Shown here piece by piece: positions 1 through 6,421 of a stretch of 9,267 bases of DNA (position 1 is the first letter of the stretch; each line of letters opens with the position of its first letter). The stretch is from CAYSHJ01 sp964589725. GTDB taxonomy: Bacteria > Planctomycetota > Planctomycetia > Planctomycetales > Planctomycetaceae. The stretch is from contig CAZPUJ010000726.1 of assembly GCA_964589725.1 (NCBI GenBank), positions 1-9,267 of the forward strand, written 5' to 3'. Both the position numbers and the translations under genes were made by a program. Under the pieces are notes generated by a model. It was not told where the DNA came from and made no database searches. It saw nothing but the letters and a program-made list of their open reading frames with translations.

Positions 1-20
1 GAGACTGTTGAATTAGTCCG

Positions 21-122
21 CCGCCGAGTTCACCTCGGCGGTTTACGCGTTTCTGCACTACGTTTTTTCCGATGAATTCGAGTAGTGCGGAAACGCTTGA
101 ACCCCTGAGGCAAGCTCAGGGG
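21..122. repeat. Two-hairpin inverted repeat, copy 1
   Basis: Left hairpin: stem CCGCCGA/TCGGCGG at 21-27 and 35-41, loop GTTCACC (a variant of the usual GCTTGCC). Core GTTTCTGCACTAC at 49-61. A 20-bp spacer follows (62-81). The inverted core GTAGTGCGGAAAC lies at 82-94. Right hairpin: stem CCCCTGA/TCAGGGG at 102-108 and 116-122, loop GGCAAGC. The unit is nearly symmetric about its spacer. It lies about 100 bp beyond the stop of the minus-strand Trx/PDZ gene. A small plus-strand open frame starting at 72 runs through it and into that gene; I regard it as chance. Same family as the units near 4689, 5434, 6399 and the half-unit at 8161. Confidence 0.85.
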
Positions 123-144
123 CGATTAAATCAACAGACCCGCC

Positions 145-191
145 AGAGCGTGGGTTCTCCGCACGTTATCCCACGCTCTTGGCAAGCGTGG
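145..191. repeat. Overlapping hairpins downstream of Trx/PDZ gene, possible terminator
   Basis: A perfect 10-bp inverted repeat (AGAGCGTGGG at 145-154, CCCACGCTCT at 170-179, loop 15 nt) overlaps a second hairpin (CCACGCT at 171-177, AGCGTGG at 185-191, loop CTTGGCA). Both need the segment 171-177, so they cannot form together. The cluster begins about 30 bp past the stop codon of the minus-strand gene ending at 222, so it could end or stabilise that transcript. No T-run follows, so it is not a classic intrinsic terminator. It may simply be another dispersed planctomycete repeat. Confidence 0.6.
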
Positions 192-221
192 CTACCCCGA
201 GATCAATGCGGTTCTACTTGG

Positions 222-1541
222 CTACTGCATGAGCAACGTGAGTGCGACTTTCTCGCCACGGCGGAGCACCGTCATCGGGACGCGATCGCCAACACGCTTG
301 GCATTGACGAGGTAGGCCAATAGGTCACTTTCCGTCATTTGGTTCGAGCGGCCATCGACGGAGATGAGGATATCTCCCTGCTGGAAGCCGGCTTGCTTGC
401 CCACTGCGTGAGCACCGTATTGGCCGACGTGCTTAATGCGCAACGCCAACGCCGATTCGGCAAGCCCCGCTTGACCTCGATCCGACTCCGTCAGGTCTTC
501 GAACAGCAGCCCGCCGGTCGCCATGCGTCGCAGATCCCAGGAGGTCGCTCGCCACGCAATGTCGTCACGTTGTTGCCAACCTTTTTTCAATGTCAGTTTC
601 AGCAATCTCGGCTTTCCGTCGCGCTGCACTTCGGCCGCGAGCGAATCGGACTCGCCGGCGTTGTGCAGCAACCATTGGACATCGGCGATCGATAGAATCG
701 GCTGCCCGCCGAGCGTCACGATTTCGTCGCCTGATCGGAAGCCGTCTTGCTCGCCTGAGGAACCGGCGGAAATGGTCTTCAGTTTGGCCTTCTCCTTCGG
801 GTCCAGCACCAAGCCGAGAATCTTCGGATTCGGATACGGATAGAGCACTTTGTCCGGGATCGGCTTGTCGGCCGAGCGATATGCCAGCCGCAGCGATTCA
901 CCGACCTGATGGCAGTGAATGCAGCTCTGGACCACTTTGCCTTCATAGTCGAGCTTCGAGCCGTACTTGCCGCGCAGTGAGGGGAACTCCTCCGGCACCT
1001 TCACGTCCGAGGCCCGTCCGCGTTTGTCGGCTAAAGCAGCTTTGTTCTTTGGAAATTCCTGATGCAATTCCAGCACGCCGGTCAGCGCTTTGGCGAATCC
1101 TTCCAGCGACGCGTCTTGATCCGATTCGGTCTGATGCGACCGTGTGCCGTAACGGCCGTAGATCGTCAGGTCCGCATTGAGCATGAACGCGGCCCACGAC
1201 TGGTCGTAGTCGAATTGAAACAGCGACAAGTCCATGCCGTTGGCCTGCACGATCCGCACGCACACGAACTTGGCAAGCAGGTCTTGCACAACCGGATCAC
1301 GTTCGACGATTTGCTCGTCGAGTTGAGCACACGCCTCGCACGGGATGCACCGAAACACCACGAGCATCGGCTTGCCGGATTTCTTCGCCTCGGCCACGCC
1401 GCGCGGCAAATCGTTATAGATCCAAAACCCGTCTGCCTCGACATGCGTCCGATCGTTCTTGACCTTGGTCGCACGATCTTGAGCCAGACTCAATGAAGAC
1501 AGAAGCAATGCCGCCAAGCAGCAAATCAGTCCACAGCGCAT
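222..1541 (-). CDS. Secreted thioredoxin-like / double-PDZ protein with CxxCH motif
   Basis: 439 residues. Residues 1-20 form a signal peptide (MRCGLICCLAALLLSSLSLA), so the protein is exported. Residues about 38-160 resemble a thioredoxin fold, with the redox-type motif CIPCEAC (C65, C68, C71) after the strand MLVVF. C207-I-H-C210-H211 is a CxxCH motif of the kind that binds c-type heme covalently. Two PDZ domains follow, at about 237-320 (FRSGDEIVTLGG) and 368-438 (FQQGDILISVDGR). From memory this matches a planctomycete family called Trx7/PDZ (seleno)protein, some members of which carry selenocysteine at the redox site; here only cysteines are seen. The ATG at 1541 is supported by AAAGGAAT at 1547-1554, about 7 nt upstream. 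purF lies upstream on the same strand, 170 bp away, so co-transcription is possible but unproven. The role is probably envelope redox or protein quality control; the substrate is unknown. Confidence 0.88.
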   Translation of the reverse strand: MRCGLICCLAALLLSSLSLAQDRATKVKNDRTHVEADGFWIYNDLPRGVAEAKKSGKPMLVVFRCIPCEACAQLDEQIVERDPVVQDLLAKFVCVRIVQANGMDLSLFQFDYDQSWAAFMLNADLTIYGRYGTRSHQTESDQDASLEGFAKALTGVLELHQEFPKNKAALADKRGRASDVKVPEEFPSLRGKYGSKLDYEGKVVQSCIHCHQVGESLRLAYRSADKPIPDKVLYPYPNPKILGLVLDPKEKAKLKTISAGSSGEQDGFRSGDEIVTLGGQPILSIADVQWLLHNAGESDSLAAEVQRDGKPRLLKLTLKKGWQQRDDIAWRATSWDLRRMATGGLLFEDLTESDRGQAGLAESALALRIKHVGQYGAHAVGKQAGFQQGDILISVDGRSNQMTESDLLAYLVNAKRVGDRVPMTVLRRGEKVALTLLMQ

Positions 1542-1711
1542 CGGAGATTCCTTTCAAGTTCACAGACCTTGTTCGGGAAACAACCGAGCGATCTCCCAAG
1601 TCATTTGCACGGGCTTGGGCTTCACCGCAGCTTTCCGTCATGTACGCGACTTCTTAGGTTTTACGGCTGCCGCACTGCTCATGGCACGTCTCTCCTCAAC
1701 GGAGCGCCGGT

Positions 1712-3304
1712 CTAAGTCCGCGTCAAAATCGCCTTCGGCGAATCGTAGGTGCGGCCGGTCGAGCAGGAGGCCTTGCCCGCGTTGTCGCAGGCGATTTGGT
1801 AGAGACGTCGGCCAGCCTCGGTCGGGTAGTCACCGTTGATGCAGGCTTGGCACAGCGAATCGTCGGGGAGCCCGATACTGCGGGCGATCGAGGCGAGTGG
1901 GAGATAGCGGAGCGTGTCGGCTCCAATCGCACGGGCCATTTCGGCTTCGATTTCCGGAGTGAGTTCGGCGCCGCGCATGAACTTGGGAGCGAACAGTTCA
2001 GTGATGGTGCTCATGTCGATGCCGTAAAAACAGGGCGCGATGATCGGTGGGCAGGCGACTCGGACATGGACTTCCTTGGCTCGGCCACGTTCGCGAATCT
2101 GATTGATCAACGCCTTCATCGTGGTCGAACGGACGATCGTGTCTTCGACCAAGAGAATCTTCTTGCCTTCGAGAACCTCCGGCAGCGGTGTGTACTTCGC
2201 GCGGGCTTTGTCGGCGCGGTTGTTCCCTTCGATGAACGTGCGGCCGACGTACCGATTGCGGATCAGACCCTCCAAGCTGGGAATATTGAGCTGAAAAGCC
2301 ATGCTGTCGGCGGCCGCCTTGGCGGTGTCCGGCACCGGCACCACGATCGTGTCGTGGTCGATATCGAGCTGTTCCTGCCTCGCCAGCTCTTCACCCAACC
2401 GCTTACGAGTCCAGTAGACACTGCGATCGTCCAGGTTGCTGCAAACGTTGGCGAAGTAAATCCACTCGAAGAAGCAGTGCGATCGGTGACTGCTCTCGGC
2501 GAACCGGCGTTCGAATTCGATCTTGCCATTCTGAATGATGATGGCCGTACCGGGCGGCAGGCTGCGAATAGCCGAATCGCGGAAGCCCATGTTTGACAGA
2601 GCAACGCTTTCGCTGGCCGCGGCGAACAGCGGCCCGTCGATCGCATAGCAGAGCGGCCGAATGCCCAGCGGGTCGCGAGCGACGAACATATCGCCCAGGG
2701 CGTTCAGGAAGACGATGTTGTAGGCTCCGTCGAGCCGCCGCGCAAGATTGGAAAGGACTTCCAGCAGGTCAGTGTTCGGATTCGCCTTGATCTCCTGGCA
2801 GAGCAGATGCATCAGGATTTCGGTGTCCGTCTCGCGAGCGAGGTGGAAGTCTGGGTTCTTCAGAACCTCCTCGCGGAGTTCCAAATAATTCGCCAACTGG
2901 CCGTTAAAGGCGAAGCCAAACCACTTCGACTTCTCAATGTGATGCCGCTCGAAGGGCTGCGCATAGCTGCGGTCGTCTTTGCCGCAGGTGGCGTAACGTA
3001 CGTGGCCAATCGCTGCGGTCCCGGCGTATTCGCTCATCAGTGCTTCGAAGTCCTGCTGCTTGTTGAGCTGAAAGACCTCGGTAACGGTGCCGACATCCTT
3101 ATGCGTGTCGATGAGCTGATTGCGGTCGGCACTGAACGTCGTGATGCCGGCGGCCAGTTGGCCGCGGTTCTGAATGTCGAGCAACAGCCGGGGTATCAGT
3201 CGCGAGGTCTGTGCCGCCCCTTCCTTGGGAACCAAACCACTGCGGCCTCGGTCGGGAACGTGATACACCGCTGCGATGCCGCACTCGTGATGCAGGTCCG
3301 CCAT
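1712..3304 (-). CDS. purF: Amidophosphoribosyltransferase (glutamine PRPP amidotransferase)
   Basis: 530 residues. Transfers the amide nitrogen of glutamine to PRPP to make 5-phosphoribosylamine, the first committed step of purine synthesis, in the cytosol. The N-terminal class II glutamine amidotransferase domain has its nucleophile at C8 after a short propeptide-like MADLHHE, then GHVRYAT at 100-106, FNGQLAN at 133-139 and DPLGIRPL at 211-218. The C-terminal phosphoribosyltransferase domain carries the PRPP loop ILLVEDTIVRSTT at 383-395. C277, C425, C485 and C488 match the four [4Fe-4S] ligands of the Bacillus-type enzyme (contexts HCFFEW, APCFYGID, LCQAC), so this is an Fe-S, propeptide-processed type. 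Odd points are a longer segment at about 20-45 before QNRGQ, where most enzymes have QHRGQ, and a C-terminal tail of about 25 residues. The ATG at 3304 has AGGGAAA about 9 nt upstream. It stands alone, away from other pur genes. Confidence 0.95.
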   Translation of the reverse strand: MADLHHECGIAAVYHVPDRGRSGLVPKEGAAQTSRLIPRLLLDIQNRGQLAAGITTFSADRNQLIDTHKDVGTVTEVFQLNKQQDFEALMSEYAGTAAIGHVRYATCGKDDRSYAQPFERHHIEKSKWFGFAFNGQLANYLELREEVLKNPDFHLARETDTEILMHLLCQEIKANPNTDLLEVLSNLARRLDGAYNIVFLNALGDMFVARDPLGIRPLCYAIDGPLFAAASESVALSNMGFRDSAIRSLPPGTAIIIQNGKIEFERRFAESSHRSHCFFEWIYFANVCSNLDDRSVYWTRKRLGEELARQEQLDIDHDTIVVPVPDTAKAAADSMAFQLNIPSLEGLIRNRYVGRTFIEGNNRADKARAKYTPLPEVLEGKKILLVEDTIVRSTTMKALINQIRERGRAKEVHVRVACPPIIAPCFYGIDMSTITELFAPKFMRGAELTPEIEAEMARAIGADTLRYLPLASIARSIGLPDDSLCQACINGDYPTEAGRRLYQIACDNAGKASCSTGRTYDSPKAILTRT

Positions 3305-3481
3305 GAATGAGGTTTCCCTAGTGAAAGAGGGGGGGGCTGCCAGAGTCTAGCGGTCCACGTTCCGTGCTCAATGCCAACCAGACAGCATCATAATCTTGAC
3401 TGGATGTCGAACCAACTCAGCACGCCAGAGTGGCCGAGCCTCTTTTCGGCGCTCGCGGTTTCCTTTACATAATCCGCATCC
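3305..3481. promoter_or_regulatory. Divergent purF/proB intergenic region
   Basis: This 177-bp gap separates two divergently transcribed genes and must hold both promoters unless transcription comes from further away. On the plus strand TACATAAT at 3466-3473 resembles a -10 box; a start about 7 nt later would fall at the proB ATG itself. No good -35 is seen. On the minus strand TTGAGC followed 16 nt later by TAGACT is a weak sigma-70-like pair for purF. A run of eight G (3329-3336) lies in the purF leader, 25-32 nt upstream of its ATG. No operator or riboswitch was recognised. Confidence 0.35.
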
Positions 3482-4639
3482 ATGAGAACCGACATCTCCG
3501 CGCCTCACTCCAAGACATCTCGCCGAGCGATCATCGACTCGTCGAAAACCGTCGTTGTCAAAGTCGGCACGAATGTGCTGTCAAAATCAGACGACACACT
3601 CGACTTGCAACGCATCTCCGACCTCACCGATCAGCTCATGCGGATCATCAAGTCGGGCCGCAAGGTTGTGTTGGTCTCCAGCGGAGCGATCGGGGCGGGG
3701 ATCGGGTTGCTCAGCCTGAAGGAGCGGCCCGGCGACTTGCCGCACTTGCAAGCGGCGGCGGCGGTCGGACAGGCGCATTTGATTCGGTTGTACGACGACT
3801 GCCTCAAGCGACACGGCTACCACGCGGCGCAGTTGCTGCTGACGGCCAACGATTTCAAGACTCGCTCGCGATATCTCAACGTCCGCAATACGCTCAACAC
3901 GCTGTTCGAGTACCGCGTGCTGCCGATCATCAACGAGAACGACACGGTCAGCATCGCGGAGATCAAATTCGGCGACAACGATCAGCTCGCCGCAATGGTC
4001 ACCGGCCTGATGGAGTCGCCGCTGCTGATCATCTTGTCGGTCGTCGACGGGCTGTACGACGGTGATCCGTCGCACTCGCGCAGCAAACTCATCCCGCTGG
4101 TCGAATCGTGGGACGATGCCCTGACGTCGCTGGCTGTCGCCAGCAGAAGCAAACGGGGCACCGGTGGCATGGCGTCAAAGCTGGAGGCCGTGCGGATCGC
4201 GACCGCCGTCGGTGAGAACGTCGTCATCGCGAACGGCACACAAGCGAATGTGCTCGACGAGATCATGGCCGCGGGCAACGTCGGTACGCTGTTCCTCGGC
4301 AAACGGAAATCGGTGCCGGCTTGGAAACGCTGGATTGGGTTCACGGTGAAGCCGAAAGGTCAATTCCGGCTCGACTCCGGAGCGCGGCACGCCATCGAAA
4401 ATAAAGGTAAATCGCTTTTGGCCGCCGGTATCAAGTCCGTCGAGGGCGACTTCAATCGCGGCGAGGTGGTCGCTTTGATCGACGACGCCGGCGACGAATT
4501 TGCTCGCGGCCTGACGAACTTCGATTCGCGCGAAGTCCGCACCATTGCTGGCAAGAGGACCGCCGAGATCGCCAAACTCCTCGGCGATGTGCCCTACGCG
4601 GAAGTCATCCATCGAGATAATTTGGTCGTGACGGTGTGA
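3482..4639 (+). CDS. proB: Glutamate 5-kinase with PUA domain
   Basis: 385 residues. Phosphorylates L-glutamate to glutamyl 5-phosphate, the first and feedback-controlled step of proline synthesis, in the cytosol. The amino-acid-kinase domain spans about 22-265: KVGTNVLS at 27-34, VSSGAIGAG at 65-73, NENDTVS at 151-157, FGDNDQLAA at 163-171 and KRGTGGMASKLEAV at 224-237. After the linker FLGKRKSVPAWKRWI comes a PUA domain at about 287-385, as in the two-domain Escherichia coli-type enzyme. The start is fixed: an in-frame TAA lies at 3470-3472 and the next in-frame ATG is at codon 53, inside the kinase fold. There is a roughly 20-residue N-terminal extension before the first strand. No Shine-Dalgarno sequence is visible before the ATG. 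proA is not adjacent; downstream are only repeats and an unrelated NIPSNAP gene. Confidence 0.96.
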   Translation: MRTDISAPHSKTSRRAIIDSSKTVVVKVGTNVLSKSDDTLDLQRISDLTDQLMRIIKSGRKVVLVSSGAIGAGIGLLSLKERPGDLPHLQAAAAVGQAHLIRLYDDCLKRHGYHAAQLLLTANDFKTRSRYLNVRNTLNTLFEYRVLPIINENDTVSIAEIKFGDNDQLAAMVTGLMESPLLIILSVVDGLYDGDPSHSRSKLIPLVESWDDALTSLAVASRSKRGTGGMASKLEAVRIATAVGENVVIANGTQANVLDEIMAAGNVGTLFLGKRKSVPAWKRWIGFTVKPKGQFRLDSGARHAIENKGKSLLAAGIKSVEGDFNRGEVVALIDDAGDEFARGLTNFDSREVRTIAGKRTAEIAKLLGDVPYAEVIHRDNLVVTV

Positions 4640-4688
4640 TCGAGACACTGGTCCGGATCATTCATGGCCGCCACACTAACCCTCAAAC

Positions 4689-4814
4689 AAGCGAACCCCA
4701 CCGGGCTTGCCCCGGTGGCTCGCGGGATTTTGCACTACTCGGCGTCGCGCGAAACAAACGGCTCAGTAGTGCAGAAGCCCGTAAACCACTGGGGCAAGCC
4801 CAGTGGGGTCGCTT
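4689..4814. repeat. Two-hairpin inverted repeat, copy 2
   Basis: The cleanest copy. Outer ends are inverted: AAGCGAACCCCA at 4689-4700 against TGGGGTCGCTT at 4804-4814, one base indel. Left hairpin stem CCACCGG/CCGGTGG (4698-4704, 4712-4718) with loop GCTTGCC. Core GATTTTGCACTAC at 4726-4738. Spacer of 27 bp. Inverted core GTAGTGCAGAAGC at 4766-4778. Right hairpin stem CCACTGG/CCAGTGG (4786-4792, 4800-4806) with loop GGCAAGC. The stems differ from copy 1 yet still pair, while the loops are kept. It fills most of the gap between proB and the NIPSNAP gene. The rest of 4640-4892 has no gene I can support. Confidence 0.9.
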
Positions 4815-4835
4815 GATAGATGACTAACCCGACGC

Positions 4836-4872
4836 GTCAGCGAGGGCGAAGCGTGATCTCGCCCTCGCTGAC
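4836..4872. repeat. 13-bp-stem hairpin upstream of NIPSNAP gene
   Basis: A perfect inverted repeat, GTCAGCGAGGGCG at 4836-4848 and CGCCCTCGCTGAC at 4860-4872, with an 11-nt loop. It ends 20 bp before the NIPSNAP ATG and just before its ribosome-binding site. It would be a very stable hairpin in the leader if transcription starts upstream. I recall similar GTCAGCGAGGGCG hairpins as a dispersed repeat in planctomycete genomes, so it may be a repeat rather than a dedicated regulator. Confidence 0.75.
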
Positions 4873-4892
4873 ACCAACGAAAGGAACAGATC

Positions 4893-5333
4893 ATGACGTG
4901 GAATCAAATGGCATTGTCAGCGTTCACATTGTCCTTGATCGGCATTGCGGTTGTTGTGCAACCGCGTCGCTCCAGCGGCGACGACAAACCGGCCGCGACG
5001 GCGAGCGTTTTCGAACTGCGAACGTACACGACTTTGGACGGCCGCTTGCCGGCGCTGCAGGCGCGGTTCCGCGACCACACGCTGAAACTGTTCGAGAAGC
5101 ATGGCATGAAGAATGTCATGTACTGGACTCCGACTGATCCCAAGCTGGCGAACAACACGCTGATCTACGTGCTCTGGCACGCCAGCGACGAGGCTGCCAA
5201 GAAATCCTGGGACGGCTTCCGCAGCGATCCCGATTGGCACAAGGCCCGCGACGAATCCGAGAAGGACGGCAAGATCGTTGCGAAGGTCGAATCGGTCTAC
5301 ATGAAACTGACTGACTACTCGCCGAAGCCGTAG
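4893..5333 (+). CDS. NIPSNAP family protein, exported
   Basis: 146 residues. Residues about 6-23 (MALSAFTLSLIGIAVVVQ) are a hydrophobic signal or membrane anchor. The NIPSNAP ferredoxin-like (dimeric alpha/beta barrel) domain spans about 39-140: FELRTYTT at 40-47, then HTLKLFEKHGMKNVMYW at 62-78, the strand LIYVLWH, KKSWDGFRSDPDW at 103-115 and KVESVYMKLTDYSP at the end. Length and order match the many secreted planctomycete NIPSNAP proteins, whose biochemical role is unknown. The ATG at 4893 is supported by AAGGAA at 4881-4886. It follows proB by about 250 bp of repeats, so it probably has its own promoter. A transposase-gene remnant begins 20 bp after its stop codon. Confidence 0.92.
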   Translation: MTWNQMALSAFTLSLIGIAVVVQPRRSSGDDKPAATASVFELRTYTTLDGRLPALQARFRDHTLKLFEKHGMKNVMYWTPTDPKLANNTLIYVLWHASDEAAKKSWDGFRSDPDWHKARDESEKDGKIVAKVESVYMKLTDYSPKP

Positions 5334-5352
5334 CGCGAGTTGTGCTGGCGAT

Positions 5353-5418
5353 CGACCAGTGCAACTGGAACGCGAAACGGTAATTGTCAGCAGTGTCACT
5401 CGGCTCTGCTGGTGGCAT
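5353..5418 (-). pseudogene. 5' remnant of a second transposase gene
   Basis: On the minus strand from an ATG at 5418 this encodes MPPAEPSDTADNYRFAFQLHWS, which matches residues 1-22 of the intact transposase-like gene starting at 6386 (MPPAEPSYTADNCRFAFQLLWS). DNA identity is about 90% over roughly 100 bp and continues through the upstream hairpin. It stops at CGACCA (5353-5358), beyond which the sequence is unrelated and runs into the end of the NIPSNAP gene. It is what remains of another copy of the transposase-plus-repeat unit, or a mobilised end fragment. Confidence 0.75.
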
Positions 5419-5454
5419 TCTTCAAGACTTCCCCCGCCGAGCTTGCCTCGGCGG
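5353..5454 (+). repeat. Direct repeat, left copy (pairs with 6321-6421)
   Basis: By eye, this differs from the right copy at about eight positions plus one extra T. It contains the first 22 codons of the transposase frame (minus strand), the region just upstream, and the CCGCCGA/TCGGCGG hairpin with loop GCTTGCC. The two copies sit 968 bp apart and frame the transposase-like gene, as expected for a tandem duplication of a transposase-plus-repeat unit of which the first gene was then mostly deleted. Confidence 0.8.
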
Positions 5455-5565
5455 CTCGCGGGTTTTTGCACTACGGATCGCGTTGCATCAGTCGTTGGCC
5501 GAATCCTGGATCGCACATTCTGGTAGTGCGGAAACCCTCAAGCCCCCGAGGCAAGCTCAGGGGGG
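5434..5565. repeat. Two-hairpin inverted repeat, copy 3
   Basis: Left hairpin CCGCCGA/TCGGCGG (5434-5440, 5448-5454), loop GCTTGCC. Core GTTTTTGCACTAC at 5462-5474. Spacer of 48 bp. Inverted core GTAGTGCGGAAAC at 5523-5535. Right hairpin with loop GGCAAGC at 5550-5556 and right arm TCAGGGG; its left arm CCCCCGA gives one mismatch. A further truncated half-hairpin (GGCAAGC plus TCAGGGG, 5584-5597) follows 34 bp on without its left arm. The right half supplies the stop codon and last codons (PPELASGA) of the transposase-like gene. Confidence 0.85.
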
Positions 5566-6386
5566 AGCAGGCGCGGTGTCGCAGGCAAGCTCAGGGGCTG
5601 CGGCGATTCGATGACACCGACGTCGTACTCGCCGAAAGTGGCGACGTAGGCACTCGGGCGAAATGCGGAACGCATCCCGAGCGCGTGGTCCAGGTTGTTC
5701 AGGTAGGACAGTGCCATTTGCTCTGGGGATTCGGCGGGATCGCAACCCATGAGCCAATGAATGTGGTCCGGCAGGAATGCGGCGCGCGACAGCAGATGAC
5801 GCTTCTTCGCCGCCGCTTTGGCAAGCATGGTTCTCAGCGCGGTGAGTTCACCTTCGACGAAATCCGGTTGCTGCTCGGCTCGTTCAACCACGACATGCAG
5901 GTTGTACCAGTACTGCGCGTGAACGCTGAAACGCGGAGCGGACAGATCGACGTCCGGGCGAATCATACGCAAGTCGTCTAGTCGCCAGCGTTGCAGGGGT
6001 TCTTCGATTCCGTGGTGCGCGAGCTGTCCGGCCACATAGTCTTCCAGCTTATCGCGAGTCGTCGAGCCGATGCTGCGGAGGCAATAGTTCCGCTGGAACG
6101 CGCGGGGATCGTGCTGGCGGATCAAATATTGCAACCGGCCTTTGACGCGCTGTGCGATCAACTGCGGCGAGACAGTGGGCAGCGTGGTGAGCAGGAATTG
6201 GCTCAATTGAAACTGCGGAAAGCGATGGCCGAGGACACGAATTCCGTCCGCCTCAAGCGCCTTACTCAGTGGTTGCAGCCAGTCATCGGCGACGGGGGCA
6301 GCTCGCCAAAACAAGTTGAACGACCACAGCAACTGAAACGCGAAACGGCAATTGTCAGCAGTGTAACTCGGCTCTGCTGGAGGCAT
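5538..6386 (-). CDS. Y1/HUH transposase-like protein, RAYT-like
   Basis: 282 residues, intact. Residues about 60-122 resemble the C-terminal half of Y1 (IS200/RAYT) transposases: the strand FLLTTLP, VSPQLIAQRVKGRLQYLIR, a YCLRSIG strand and helix KLEDYVAGQ, where Y117 sits where the catalytic tyrosine is expected. The matching N-terminal part has no clear HUH (only GHRFPQFQL). Residues about 152-260 look like a second, related unit with PDHIH (H208, H210), a good HUH motif, and a trailing YLNNLDHALGM helix. The protein may thus be a tandem or split Y1 domain, a layout I recall for planctomycete transposases. The family call is by pattern only. The ATG at 6386 has GGGAG 9 nt upstream, formed by the flanking repeat. 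Start and stop both abut two-hairpin repeats (copies 4 and 3). It may be a domesticated enzyme that mobilises these hairpins. Confidence 0.7.
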   Translation of the reverse strand: MPPAEPSYTADNCRFAFQLLWSFNLFWRAAPVADDWLQPLSKALEADGIRVLGHRFPQFQLSQFLLTTLPTVSPQLIAQRVKGRLQYLIRQHDPRAFQRNYCLRSIGSTTRDKLEDYVAGQLAHHGIEEPLQRWRLDDLRMIRPDVDLSAPRFSVHAQYWYNLHVVVERAEQQPDFVEGELTALRTMLAKAAAKKRHLLSRAAFLPDHIHWLMGCDPAESPEQMALSYLNNLDHALGMRSAFRPSAYVATFGEYDVGVIESPQPLSLPATPRLLPPELASGA

Positions 6387-6421
6387 ACTTCAAGACTCCC
6401 CCGCCGAGCTTGCCTCGGCGG
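6321..6421 (+). repeat. Direct repeat, right copy (pairs with 5353-5454)
   Basis: Covers the first 22 codons of the intact transposase-like gene, its upstream region and the first hairpin of copy 4. Homology to the left copy begins exactly at CGACCA (6321-6326) and runs through TCGGCGG at 6421, after which this copy has an extra hairpin before the core resumes. Confidence 0.8.

Noticed and set aside
72..323. Small plus-strand open frame across repeat copy 1
   Set aside because: It is mostly repeat sequence and antisense to the Trx/PDZ gene; no ribosome-binding site and no recognisable protein features.
1796..2596. 266-codon plus-strand open frame opposite purF
   Set aside because: Entirely antisense to well-conserved purF; its composition is that of a mirrored reading frame.
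3425..3440. CCAGAGTGGCCGAGCC looks like the 5' end of a tRNA-Ser or tRNA-Leu
   Set aside because: No acceptor-stem partner, anticodon arm or T-loop GTTCGA follows at the right spacing.
4637..4648. TGATCGAGACAC occurs at the proB stop and again at 6424-6435
   Set aside because: Only 12 bases match and flanks are unrelated; probably chance, or at most a trace of repeat insertion.
5340..5981. Plus-strand 213-codon open frame across repeat copy 3
   Set aside because: It begins in repeat sequence and runs antisense to the transposase-like gene, whose minus-strand frame has clear family motifs; a GC-rich shadow.
5353..6421. Integration attachment sites (direct repeats flanking a mobile gene)
   Set aside because: The repeats contain the transposase gene's own start and a family hairpin, so duplication of the element explains them better than att sites; no integrase is present.
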